NCBI GenBank assembly: GCA_012515615.1
Contig: JAAYYB010000212.1
Span: 1 to 49,816, forward strand
DNA length: 49,816 bases
Reading direction: 5' to 3'
Origin: Fibrobacter sp.
Lineage (GTDB): Bacteria; Fibrobacterota; Chitinivibrionia; Chitinivibrionales; Chitinispirillaceae
Shown here: positions 24,675-33,472 of the stretch, piece by piece
Numbering within the stretch: the first letter of the stretch is position 1
Layout: every line of letters starts with the position of its first letter
Made by a program: the position numbers and the translations under genes
The notes under the pieces: model-generated
Seen by the model: the letters and a program-made list of their open reading frames with translations, nothing else
Told to the model about the DNA's origin: nothing
Database searches by the model: none

Positions 24675-25511
24675 ATGCCCTGGTTTATTAAAACCAAATC
24701 GGAACGCGAAGCCAGAAAGAATCTGGCAGACGACATCTGGGTGAAATGCGGATCCTGTAAGGCTCATATATTCAAGCAGGATTTCGTGAATAACCTGAGT
24801 GTCTGTCCCAAGTGTAACTGGCATGGGAAAATCACTGCCTATGAAAGGATCGGAATCACCTTCGATTCCGGTACTTTCAAGGAATTTAACGAAAACATTA
24901 ATCCTTCTGATCCTCTGAATTTTGTGGATGGAAAAGGACCCTACACAGAAAAGGTGGAGCAGGCAAAAAAGAAGACCGGACTAAATGAGGCCGTCATCAC
25001 AGGCACCGGAAAGATTAATGGCACTCAGGTTGTTATTGCCGTTATGGATTTCCGGTTTCTGGGGGGAAGTCTGGGGTCGGGAACCGGGGAGAAGATTCTG
25101 CTTGCCGCAAATTATGCTTACGAGCACCGTCTCCCTTACATAATCTTTTCCGCCTCTGGTGGCGCAAGAATGCATGAGGGGATACTATCACTTATGCAGA
25201 TGGCCAAGACCTGTGCCGGAATAGCCCGACTGAACGAAAGAAAACTGCCGTATATTTCTGTTATGACCGATCCAACAACAGGTGGAGTTTCTGCGTCTTA
25301 CGCTACAGTAGGGGATATAAATCTGGCTGAACCAGGTGCCCTTATCGGGTTTGCAGGACGCAGGGTTATCGAACAGACCATTAAACAGAAACTTCCTGAT
25401 TCATTTCAGACTGCAGAGTTTCTGCTGGATCATGGATTTGTTGATAAGGTTGTCCACCGAAGGGATCTCAAAGAGACTCTCCACAGAATCCTTTCTTTTT
25501 ATAACCGATAA
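24675..25511 (+). CDS. accD: Acetyl-CoA carboxylase carboxyltransferase subunit beta
   Basis: 278 aa. Zinc ribbon Cys25-x2-Cys28 and Cys44-x2-Cys47 at the N-terminus, then the crotonase-fold carboxyltransferase half (FLGGSLGSGTGEKI, SASGGARMHEGILSLMQMAK, TDPTTGGVSASYA, GFAGRRVIEQT). With AccA it moves the carboxyl group from biotin on BCCP to acetyl-CoA, giving malonyl-CoA. A strong AGGAGG lies before the ATG, and 43 bases separate it from pckG. Confidence 0.97.
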   Translation: MPWFIKTKSEREARKNLADDIWVKCGSCKAHIFKQDFVNNLSVCPKCNWHGKITAYERIGITFDSGTFKEFNENINPSDPLNFVDGKGPYTEKVEQAKKKTGLNEAVITGTGKINGTQVVIAVMDFRFLGGSLGSGTGEKILLAANYAYEHRLPYIIFSASGGARMHEGILSLMQMAKTCAGIARLNERKLPYISVMTDPTTGGVSASYATVGDINLAEPGALIGFAGRRVIEQTIKQKLPDSFQTAEFLLDHGFVDKVVHRRDLKETLHRILSFYNR

Positions 25512-25520
25512 GGATCTAAA

Positions 25521-26474
25521 ATGGAACGCGAACTTGACTTTGAAAAACCTATTGCCGAGATGGAAAAGGCAGTTGAGAAATTAAAAAACATCAGTACCGA
25601 AAATAAGGGTGATTTTTCAGCTCAACTTCTTGAGCTGGAAAAAAAGCTTATTGAGCAGAAAAAAGAGATTTATGAGAATCTCACTCCATGGCAGACCGTT
25701 CAGGTCGCCCGTCATCCAAAACGACCGGTGATATGGGATTACATCAATAATATTTTTACCAATTTTGTCCAATTGCATGGTGATCGCTGCTATGGTGATG
25801 ATCATGCCCTGATCGGCGGCTTTGCTCTTCTGGGGCAGCAAAAGGTGATGCTGATAGGTCAGAATAAAGGTAAAAATGTTGAGGAAAATATCGATCGTAA
25901 TTTTGGAATGGCTAAGCCTGAGGGGTATCGTAAGGCATTGCGTCTTATGAGATTAGCCGAAACATTTAATGTGCCGATTGTAACCCTGGTTGACACTGCC
26001 GGAGCCTATCCGGGACTTGATGCAGAGGAAAGAGGGCAGGCTGAGGCTATCGCAAGGAATCTGACTGAGATGGCAAAAATTCAGGTGCCGATCATCTCTG
26101 TAATTACAGGTGAGGGCGGAAGCGGCGGAGCGCTTGGAATTGGTGTTGGTGATGTCGTAATGATGTTAAGCCATTCTGTTTACTCCGTTATCTCGCCGGA
26201 AGGATGTGCATCTATTCTCTGGCGTGATGCTTCATTTTCATCACGTGCTGCCGAGGCACTGAAAATCACTGCTAAGTCACTCCTTGAGTTTGGAATTATA
26301 GATGAAATTATTCCCGAACCTCCGGGGGGGGCTCATACTGATCCTCTTAAAACTTCGATAGAGGTCAAGGATGCTATCTTAAGGCAGATCAAGAAGTTAA
26401 CTTCCTTGTCCACATCCAAACTACTTTCAAAGCGTTTTGAGAAGTACTCGGCGATGGGTAAATTCAACAAATAA
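25521..26474 (+). CDS. accA: Acetyl-CoA carboxylase carboxyltransferase subunit alpha
   Basis: 317 aa, the standard AccA length. A coiled N-terminal helix (ELEKKLIEQKKEIYENLTPW) is followed by the family core: VQVARHPKRPVIWDYI, LHGDRCYGDDHALIGG, GQNKGKN, GTVTLVDTAGAYPG-like TLVDTAGAYPG and GEGGSGGALGIGVGD. Nine bases after accD. The pair forms an alpha2-beta2 carboxyltransferase. Confidence 0.97.
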   Translation: MERELDFEKPIAEMEKAVEKLKNISTENKGDFSAQLLELEKKLIEQKKEIYENLTPWQTVQVARHPKRPVIWDYINNIFTNFVQLHGDRCYGDDHALIGGFALLGQQKVMLIGQNKGKNVEENIDRNFGMAKPEGYRKALRLMRLAETFNVPIVTLVDTAGAYPGLDAEERGQAEAIARNLTEMAKIQVPIISVITGEGGSGGALGIGVGDVVMMLSHSVYSVISPEGCASILWRDASFSSRAAEALKITAKSLLEFGIIDEIIPEPPGGAHTDPLKTSIEVKDAILRQIKKLTSLSTSKLLSKRFEKYSAMGKFNK

Positions 26475-26486
26475 CTGGAGACTCTC

Positions 26487-28487
26487 GTGACCAAGAAAAA
26501 TCAGAACCCTACAGAAGATCAACTGCACAAAATTCCGCTCCGTATCACAGATACTACTCTCCGTGATGCTCACCAGTCATTGTGGGCAACAAGGATGAGA
26601 ACCGATGATATGTTGCAGATAATCGATACAATTGATAATGTCGGCTTCTATTCCCTGGAATGCTGGGGCGGAGCAACATTCGACGTTTGTCTCAGGTTCC
26701 TGAGAGAGAATCCCTGGGAAAGACTCCGGATGATAAAGGCAAGGGCCAAAAACACACCACTTCAGATGCTTCTGAGGGGACAGAATCTTGTAGGTTACAG
26801 AAACTACGCTGATGATGTTGTGGACAGATTTGTTGCATTGGCCTGCGAAAACGGGATCGACATATTTCGCGTGTTTGACGCGCTTAATGACACAAGGAAC
26901 CTGCAGGCTGCAATAAAGGCCGTTAAAAAGCATGGCGGTCATGCGCAGGGTACTCTATGTTACACAATTTCACCGGTTCATACTGTTGAAAAATTCGTAC
27001 AGTATGCAAAAGAGCAGGCTGATCTTGGTATAGATTCGCTCTGTATCAAGGATATGGCAGGAATTCTTTCCCCTATTTCTGCAGAGAGGCTTGTAGGGGC
27101 ACTGGTAAAAGAGCTTAACATACCTATTCAGATTCATTGCCACGCATCAAGCGGTATGGCAATAGCCACTTACGTTGAGGGTGTCAGGGCAGGGGCGGGT
27201 GCTATTGACTGCGCTATCTCTTCAATGGCCGGTTCCTCCTCACAGCCACCTGTTGAGACTATGGCTGCTATCTTTGCTGAAACGAACTACTCTGCAGGTT
27301 TGGACATGGATGCCCTTGAAAAGGTTTCTAAATACTTTGATGAGCTGGCTCCGAAACGTCGGCAATCAAGTACTCCAATGCCTGCTATTGATCCTGGAAT
27401 CCTTTTGCATCAAATACCTGGTGGCATGATATCTAACTTCCGGTCACAACTGGAGATGCAGAAATCACTTGATAAACTTCCAGAGGTTCTGAAAGAGGTC
27501 TCAAGAGTCAGGGAAGACCTTGGATTTCCCCCGCTGGTGACACCTACAAGTCAGATTGTCGGTACCCAGGCTGTTATGAATATTATCTCCGGGGAGCGTT
27601 ATAAAATCATTCCTAACGAGGTAAAAGACTATGTGCGTGGACTCTATGGCAGATCACCTGCTGCCATTTCAGATGAAATGATCAAAAAGATTCTTGGTGA
27701 CGAAAAGCCTATCACTCACCGTCCGGCTGACCGTCTCAGCCCGATGCTTCCAAAATCAACCGATGCAGTCGACCCAAAGCTGATCGAACATGAAGAAGAT
27801 ATAATTTCTTACATTTTACTGCCGGAACCGGCACTGGAATATTTCAAATGGCGCGCACTTGCTCCTGACCAGCGTCCGGAGACACCTGCGGATCTTGAAC
27901 TCAAAAAGCTCAAGCTTACAGATAAAAAAGAATCCACTGCTGCAGCACCTGCAGCATCTGCACAAGCGACTCCCGCAGCCCCTCTCAATCTCCCTCCGAA
28001 TTTTCAAGGCATCGCAAATGAGATGAGTGAAAAAATTGGTGGACTGGTTCTTGAAGAGCTTGTATTCAGCAGAGGTGAGTTCAAAGTCTCAATCAAGGCA
28101 AGCGGTGCATCTGCTGTTAGCAGCTTTGCAGCGACTTCACCTGTTGCATCACCGGCAACGGCTTCAGCGGCACCAGCTCAGGCATCAGTACCTGTTGCGG
28201 AGCCTAAGAAGGCTGAAAAGGCACCTGAGGTAAAAAGTGCAAATCAGAAGACAATAAATTCACCTCTGGTTGGAACATTTTATTCCTCACCTGGTCCCGG
28301 GAAGCCTGCTTTTGTAAAAGAGGGCGACATTGTTGAAAAAGGTGCCAAGGTGTGCATAGTAGAGGCGATGAAACTTTTCAATGAGATTTCTGCACCTGTG
28401 AAATGCCGGGTAATCAAACTGATGGCAGAAGACGGTATGGTTGTTGAGAAGGACCAGCCACTTATAGCTATAGAAGTGCTGGCCTGA
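26487..28487 (+). CDS. Biotin-dependent carboxyltransferase (5S/OadA/PycB type) fused to AccB-type BCCP
   Basis: 666 aa, GTG start with GGAG seven bases upstream. Residues ~15-470 are the 2-oxoacid carboxyltransferase TIM barrel of oxaloacetate decarboxylase alpha, transcarboxylase 5S and pyruvate carboxylase: TDTTLRDAHQS (metal Asp22/27), Lys188 in CIKDMAGIL (the carbamylated Lys) and His217/His219 in IHCHASSG. Then come two Ala/Pro-rich linkers around a short domain resembling the AccB N-terminus (ANEMSEKIGGLVLEELVF), and a biotinyl domain with Lys629 in VEAMKLFNEI. That domain (SPLVGTFYSSPGPG) has the Thr-Phe-Tyr thumb of AccB rather than the OadA/5S type. So one chain can take CO2 from oxaloacetate and present it to AccAD. 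No biotin carboxylase domain is present. Confidence 0.9.
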   Translation: MTKKNQNPTEDQLHKIPLRITDTTLRDAHQSLWATRMRTDDMLQIIDTIDNVGFYSLECWGGATFDVCLRFLRENPWERLRMIKARAKNTPLQMLLRGQNLVGYRNYADDVVDRFVALACENGIDIFRVFDALNDTRNLQAAIKAVKKHGGHAQGTLCYTISPVHTVEKFVQYAKEQADLGIDSLCIKDMAGILSPISAERLVGALVKELNIPIQIHCHASSGMAIATYVEGVRAGAGAIDCAISSMAGSSSQPPVETMAAIFAETNYSAGLDMDALEKVSKYFDELAPKRRQSSTPMPAIDPGILLHQIPGGMISNFRSQLEMQKSLDKLPEVLKEVSRVREDLGFPPLVTPTSQIVGTQAVMNIISGERYKIIPNEVKDYVRGLYGRSPAAISDEMIKKILGDEKPITHRPADRLSPMLPKSTDAVDPKLIEHEEDIISYILLPEPALEYFKWRALAPDQRPETPADLELKKLKLTDKKESTAAAPAASAQATPAAPLNLPPNFQGIANEMSEKIGGLVLEELVFSRGEFKVSIKASGASAVSSFAATSPVASPATASAAPAQASVPVAEPKKAEKAPEVKSANQKTINSPLVGTFYSSPGPGKPAFVKEGDIVEKGAKVCIVEAMKLFNEISAPVKCRVIKLMAEDGMVVEKDQPLIAIEVLA

Positions 28488-28543
28488 GTTTATCCTGGCT
28501 AACACCTTGCTATTCCAATAAATGCAGTCCTCTTCTAAAGCTT

Positions 28544-28580
28544 AATCTGGAGGAGATAGATTCATCTCCTCCAGATTTTC
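28544..28580. terminator. Strong bidirectional terminator between convergent genes
   Basis: A perfect 14-bp stem: 28544-28557 pairs with 28564-28577 around AGATTC, ending in Ts on the plus strand and As/Ts on the other side. It lies between the carboxyltransferase fusion and the convergent HDOD gene. Confidence 0.85.
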
Positions 28581-28654
28581 TCCCCTGATCTTCCGATCTT
28601 TAAAAATAACTTTGAATTCGTAGTTCGCTGTTATAATATTCGTCTGGTGTAGGG

Positions 28655-29530
28655 CTAACCATTTACTATTTCGAAGAATATGGAAGTCTTCTCAATTTCC
28701 TCTGGAAGTGATAATTTAATCTCTTCCAGATCTTCATCTCTGATCTTCAGGTTTTCAATAGCATGTTTTTGGAGCGGTGGTGCCATATATTGTTTCCCGG
28801 GTCCCAAACCTGCTTCGTAACAAAGCCAGTCAGAGATATGGCATAAACCTACTATATCATGGCAATCTGGTGTATTTGCGACAGTATGGTGAAAAGTAAG
28901 GGGGTGTTGAATTTCCAACGGCAGATCCCAATTATCCGTGAGCCATTCCGCAACATCTGTATGAGAAAACCCCAAAATCTTTTTTTCTGCTTCTATTGTG
29001 GGGATCTTCATTTCCAAAGAATATTGCAGTGCCTTATGGAAGTCCTCGTGCATATATTGCTCCAGAACAACTTTACCGATATCGTGAAGCAGACCTGCAC
29101 AGAAGGCTTCTTCAGGATCAATCGGCAGAATCCTTTTGACTTTTTTTGCGATGCTTTTACAGATCAGCCCACAGCTTAGCGAGTGGAGCCAGAACGCCTG
29201 TCTGTCGAAGAGCTGACTGTTCTTTTTATTTCCCGGAAACATGTCAAAGACAGTAAGGCTCAATACAAGGGTATTTATCACCTTCATTCCAAGTATCACA
29301 ACTGCAGTATTTATATTGGTGATTGTTCTTGGTACTCCATAATAGGCACTGTTTGCAAGCCGGAGCACTTTTGCAGTAAGCGAGAGGTCCTGGCCAATCA
29401 GGAATGCGACATCGCTGGATGATGTAAGGGGATCATTAATAATACGAATCAGGTGTGATGCGACTTTGGGAAGAGTAGGGAGATTGGCGACTTGTTTGAA
29501 CTTATCCTTCAGGTGCTCTGTTACCTGCAT
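28655..29530 (-). CDS. HDOD-domain signalling protein
   Basis: 291 aa, single HDOD domain (LPTLPKVASHLIRIINDP, DLSLTAKVLRLANSAYYG, HDIGKVVLEQY). HDOD proteins are relatives of HD-GYP phosphodiesterases that usually lack catalysis and act in c-di-GMP, motility or stress signalling. An HD pair is visible in GLLHDIGK, but the GYP motif is absent. Stands alone; AAGG(C)GGA precedes the ATG. The AT-rich 151-base gap to the OmpA gene contains a direct repeat AAGATTATAT (29554 and 29565), probably promoter sequence. Confidence 0.9.
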   Translation of the reverse strand: MQVTEHLKDKFKQVANLPTLPKVASHLIRIINDPLTSSSDVAFLIGQDLSLTAKVLRLANSAYYGVPRTITNINTAVVILGMKVINTLVLSLTVFDMFPGNKKNSQLFDRQAFWLHSLSCGLICKSIAKKVKRILPIDPEEAFCAGLLHDIGKVVLEQYMHEDFHKALQYSLEMKIPTIEAEKKILGFSHTDVAEWLTDNWDLPLEIQHPLTFHHTVANTPDCHDIVGLCHISDWLCYEAGLGPGKQYMAPPLQKHAIENLKIRDEDLEEIKLSLPEEIEKTSIFFEIVNG

Positions 29531-29681
29531 TGTTCCGCCTTTTGGGATCTGATAAGATTATATTAAGATTATATAAATGTGTAATCAGTATTTAAAGCAA
29601 AAATTTATCTTATATTTACATGTATTTTCAGAATAGTAATTTTGATCACTCCAGGCAGTAGTCTGCAATAAAGGATCGTTC

Positions 29682-31514
29682 ATGACAGTATTTCGTTTCT
29701 GTTCAATGCTAATAGCTGTTTTAAGCGGTTATACAATAGCCAGTGATTACCCGGTTATCAATAATTCCGGCCACGTAGGTCTTGTTCAGCTTTACTCTGC
29801 AAAGTCCCTTGGTTCCTCAAGGCTCTTATTCAGTACAAGTGCAGATTTCGGATATGATAAAAACTTCGTGACCAAGGTTATCAGTCCAAAAGAATTGTAC
29901 GGTCTTGATACTTCTGAACCTGAGATTGCCATGAGCAGTTTAAGACCGAGTTTTGCATTCGGTATTACAAATTTTCTGGATGTCTCACTGACACTGCCAA
30001 TCTATCTTGACCTGATGAACCACTACCTTCCGCAGGGAGGTATAGGTGACCTGAATCTGGGTTTGAAATTCCGTGTCCCGGGAGATAAACCGAGGCTTGT
30101 TCAGGGAGGAGTTCTGACTGCATTGAGGTTCCCGACCGGAACTCCCCGTAACGGATATTTCCCCCGGAACACATACTACTTCCGTAAAGATACCACAAAT
30201 TCTTCTGCAAACCAGCTGGCCGCATCCTGCTACTCTTCACGCAGCGTGGAAACTGAGTTTCTGGGCCTGTTCACCCTTGACCTGAAGTGGTTTCAGTTTC
30301 ACATAAATTCAGGTGTGAATATTACTTATAATAAAGATCTGGATGATGTGTTTCTGTTCTCGTCCGGGTTTGAACTTAGACCTTCAAACCATTTCGCATT
30401 TTTTACTGAAATGAGCACAGAAACTCGTTTCCAAAACGTGTCAGATGGTTTTAAAATCGCCGAAGATCCTTTCCGGATTACCCCGGGAATCAGTCTGACT
30501 TCTTCAGGGGGCGCAAATTTTTCTCTTTCAGGTAGTTTCAAGCTTTCCTCAAACAGGAATGACGCATTTTATTATACAGCCAATGACAATAAGACTTTCA
30601 CATCAAGAATTGAACCGGCGTGGAAAGTGCAGATCCAGCTTGGATGGAACGGACTTCTTGTAGCTCAGGACAGGGATCGGGATTTAATTAGGGATGTTGA
30701 TGATGCATGTCCTGATGATGCTGAAGATGCAGATAACTTCGAAGACGGTGATGGCTGTCCTGATCTGGACAATGATCATGATGCGATCCCGGATTCATTA
30801 GATAAGTGTCCAAATGATGCGGAAGATCTGGATGGGTATGAGGATGACGACGGGTGTCCCGATTACGATAACGATTTTGACGGGATTCCCGATTCAACAG
30901 ACCGCTGCATAGATACCAAAGAGGATAAGGATGGCTTTGCTGATAGAGATGGCTGTCCTGATTACGATAATGACTCAGATGGGATACCGGATTCCTTAGA
31001 TAAATGTCCGGTGCTGGCTGAGGATCTTGATAGATTTGAGGATGAAGACGGCTGTCCCGACATAGACAATGATCTGGATGGGGTGCCAGACAGTATTGAT
31101 GCCTGCCCGGACTCTGCGGGTACTTCTGAAAACGGATGCCCGAAGGCTAAGCCGAAGGCAAAAGAGATAAAGAGGGGGAGAGTGATTCTTCAGGGGGTCT
31201 CCTTTGAGGGTGGGAGTGCAATATTATCTTCATCGTCTCAGAATGCTCTTGAACAGGTATTTGAATCTTTAAGTGATTATTCAGAGGTCAGACTTGAAAT
31301 TCAGGCACATACCGATAATTCCGGAGCCCCGGCAGCATCAAGGGCTCTGTCGCAGAAAAGAGCCGAAACTGTTCGTGATTATCTGGTCTCAAAAGGAATC
31401 GATGCCAACCGCTTGTCTGTATCCGGCAGAGGTGATTCAGAACCGATTGCTGATAATTCCACAATTCATGGCCGAAAGCTTAACAACCGTATAGAGATCC
31501 ACCGGAGAGACTGA
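29682..31514 (+). CDS. OmpA-family outer-membrane protein with thrombospondin type-3 repeats (copy 1)
   Basis: 610 aa. Signal peptide ~1-20, a ~300-residue beta-rich N-terminal part (probable outer-membrane barrel: alternating strands, RFPTGTPRNGYFPRN), then about five Ca-binding TSP3 repeats (DxDxDGxPDxxDxCP pattern, ~325-480) and a C-terminal OmpA peptidoglycan-binding domain (IQAHTDNSG ... LSQKRAETVRDYL ... RKLNNRIEI). It should tether the outer membrane to the cell wall through a stiff calcium-dependent stalk. AAAGGA precedes the ATG. A paralogue follows after 16 bases. Confidence 0.92.
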   Translation: MTVFRFCSMLIAVLSGYTIASDYPVINNSGHVGLVQLYSAKSLGSSRLLFSTSADFGYDKNFVTKVISPKELYGLDTSEPEIAMSSLRPSFAFGITNFLDVSLTLPIYLDLMNHYLPQGGIGDLNLGLKFRVPGDKPRLVQGGVLTALRFPTGTPRNGYFPRNTYYFRKDTTNSSANQLAASCYSSRSVETEFLGLFTLDLKWFQFHINSGVNITYNKDLDDVFLFSSGFELRPSNHFAFFTEMSTETRFQNVSDGFKIAEDPFRITPGISLTSSGGANFSLSGSFKLSSNRNDAFYYTANDNKTFTSRIEPAWKVQIQLGWNGLLVAQDRDRDLIRDVDDACPDDAEDADNFEDGDGCPDLDNDHDAIPDSLDKCPNDAEDLDGYEDDDGCPDYDNDFDGIPDSTDRCIDTKEDKDGFADRDGCPDYDNDSDGIPDSLDKCPVLAEDLDRFEDEDGCPDIDNDLDGVPDSIDACPDSAGTSENGCPKAKPKAKEIKRGRVILQGVSFEGGSAILSSSSQNALEQVFESLSDYSEVRLEIQAHTDNSGAPAASRALSQKRAETVRDYLVSKGIDANRLSVSGRGDSEPIADNSTIHGRKLNNRIEIHRRD

Positions 31515-31530
31515 AAAAAAGACGAGTAAA

Positions 31531-33423
31531 ATGATGAAAAGACAAAAAAATACAGCGATTCTGTCATCTCTGATTTTCACGGTTCTTGTTAGTACTGTAT
31601 GGGGAACTGTAAACACAAATGCGGAAAAGGGCGTACTCCGTACTTATTCTGCGACTACCCAGGGAAAAGCAAAGATTAACGTAGGCGCAGGGATAAGTTT
31701 CAACCAGTCTACTGATTACTTCAATGGAATGGTCAGGAATGGCAAGATTGATTCGGTTCGTGTAAACGGGAAGGGAATTCCGGAATCAGAGCTTGTTCTG
31801 GCTCAGATGCTTTCCTCAAACATCTTCGTATCGATGGGGCTGCTTTCTTTTTGGGATCTTTCAATAAGTCTGCCTTTTTATTATGACTGGGCAGGCGTTC
31901 CTAATGTGCGTGATGGAGGGCTTGGTGACCTGGAGCTGGCAACTAAACTTCAAATCCCTTCGCCCTACAAAATCTTTCATCAGGGTTACCTTATCTCCGG
32001 TACGATTCCCCTGGGTATGAAGAAAAACGGACTCTTTCCAAGACATCCTTACTACATTGAAAGCAAAAAAATAAACCAGGCTCAATCCTTCTATTCTGCA
32101 AACAGCCCGACCATCAAGCTGCAGGCGCTTTGGACTGTGGATATCGGTGAAACCAAAAAAAAACTGCCGCTTCAGATTCATCTAAATCTGGGAGGCGTAA
32201 TAGCAGTTTCCTCAATAGATCAGCGCAATACCATAATCGCAGGATTAGCTATTGAGTACACACCAGTAGAATTTCTGACCATTTTTACCGATTTTTATTC
32301 TGAATCAAGGTGGAGCAACTATTCCACACAGTTTGATCCTAACTGTGATCCGGCTTACCTCTCTCCTGGATTAAAGATAAATACCCCAACAGGTGTGTAT
32401 CTGGTTTTCTCCGGTGATTTCTCCCTTTCTTCCAGAGAGAATAACGATCGTCTGAACTGGAAACCCAGTTCAGGTGGAGGAAAAGGCTATGAATACTCCA
32501 CAGGAGTCATTCCTCATTACGGTGCTCAGTTTATTGTCGGTTGGAACGGGTTTGTGACTGTTCAGGATGATGATAAGGATGGTATCAAAAATGATGAGGA
32601 CCGCTGCCCCAGGGATGCAGAAGATATCGACGGGTTTAAAGATGATGATGGTTGCCCTGATGCAGATAATGACTTGGATGGAATTCAGGACCTTTTAGAT
32701 AAGTGTCCCAATGAGGCTGAAGATAAAGACGGCTTTGGAGATGAGGACGGGTGTCCAGATCCGGACAATGATGGAGATGGAATACAGGATTTAAAAGACC
32801 AGTGTCCCAATATGGCTGAGGACTTTGATGGCTTTGAGGACAGAGATGGTTGTTATGATCCGGATAATGATAAAGATGGAGTTTCGGATTCCCTTGATAA
32901 ATGTCCTAACGAGCCCGAAGATTTCGACAACTTCCAGGATGATGACGGCTGTCCAGATGGTGATAATGATAAGGATGGTATTCCTGATCTAAAAGATAAG
33001 TGCCCCAATGAACCGGAAGTCTTAAATAATCTTGACGATGGAGATGGCTGCCCGGATTCCGTTAAAAAAGAACCAGACATACCCAAACAGCAGATCCTCA
33101 AAGGAATCGCATTCAAGAATAACAGCCCGGAAATGACTTTCGAATCTTATCAGCTTCTGGAACCTCTTATTATGCAGATGAAGCAATATCCTGAAGTTAA
33201 GATTGAAATCAGGGGGCACACTGACAGTTCCGGGGGAAATGCCAGAAATATGCAGCTTTCGCAAATGAGAGCTGAATCGATTCGTCAATACCTGGGTACC
33301 AAGGGTATCGAACTTCACAGAATACGTTCTGTAGGTTTTGGCTCCTCAAGTCCGGTTGCTGATAACAGGACTGCTGCAGGAAGAGCTTTGAACAGGCGTA
33401 TTGAAGTCGTTCGCCTTAAATAA
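31531..33423 (+). CDS. OmpA-family outer-membrane protein with thrombospondin type-3 repeats (copy 2)
   Basis: 630 aa, same architecture as its upstream neighbour: signal peptide (~1-32), beta-rich barrel-like half with the equivalent GTIPLGMKKNGLFPRHPYY block, five or so TSP3 repeats (~350-510) and an OmpA domain (IRGHTDSSGG ... LSQMRAESIRQYL ... RALNRRIEVVRL). The shared layout and adjacency point to tandem duplication, though the barrels have diverged widely. Followed by a GC-rich hairpin. Confidence 0.92.
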   Translation: MMKRQKNTAILSSLIFTVLVSTVWGTVNTNAEKGVLRTYSATTQGKAKINVGAGISFNQSTDYFNGMVRNGKIDSVRVNGKGIPESELVLAQMLSSNIFVSMGLLSFWDLSISLPFYYDWAGVPNVRDGGLGDLELATKLQIPSPYKIFHQGYLISGTIPLGMKKNGLFPRHPYYIESKKINQAQSFYSANSPTIKLQALWTVDIGETKKKLPLQIHLNLGGVIAVSSIDQRNTIIAGLAIEYTPVEFLTIFTDFYSESRWSNYSTQFDPNCDPAYLSPGLKINTPTGVYLVFSGDFSLSSRENNDRLNWKPSSGGGKGYEYSTGVIPHYGAQFIVGWNGFVTVQDDDKDGIKNDEDRCPRDAEDIDGFKDDDGCPDADNDLDGIQDLLDKCPNEAEDKDGFGDEDGCPDPDNDGDGIQDLKDQCPNMAEDFDGFEDRDGCYDPDNDKDGVSDSLDKCPNEPEDFDNFQDDDGCPDGDNDKDGIPDLKDKCPNEPEVLNNLDDGDGCPDSVKKEPDIPKQQILKGIAFKNNSPEMTFESYQLLEPLIMQMKQYPEVKIEIRGHTDSSGGNARNMQLSQMRAESIRQYLGTKGIELHRIRSVGFGSSSPVADNRTAAGRALNRRIEVVRLK

Positions 33424-33438
33424 TTGAATTCAGGGTTA

Positions 33439-33459
33439 GGCCCCGTTCTATCCGGGGCC
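33439..33459 (+). other. GC-rich hairpin between OmpA copy 2 and the subtilase gene
   Basis: GGCCCCG (33439-33445) and CGGGGCC (33453-33459) around TTCTATC, 13 bases before the next ATG and without a T tract. It might partially terminate, or protect the upstream mRNA. Confidence 0.5.
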
Positions 33460-33472
33460 ATCTGGTGGTTTC

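Noticed and set aside
26487-28487. Complete pyruvate carboxylase
   Set aside because: No biotin carboxylase (ATP-grasp) domain is present in the protein or neighbouring genes; only the carboxyltransferase and biotin domains are encoded.
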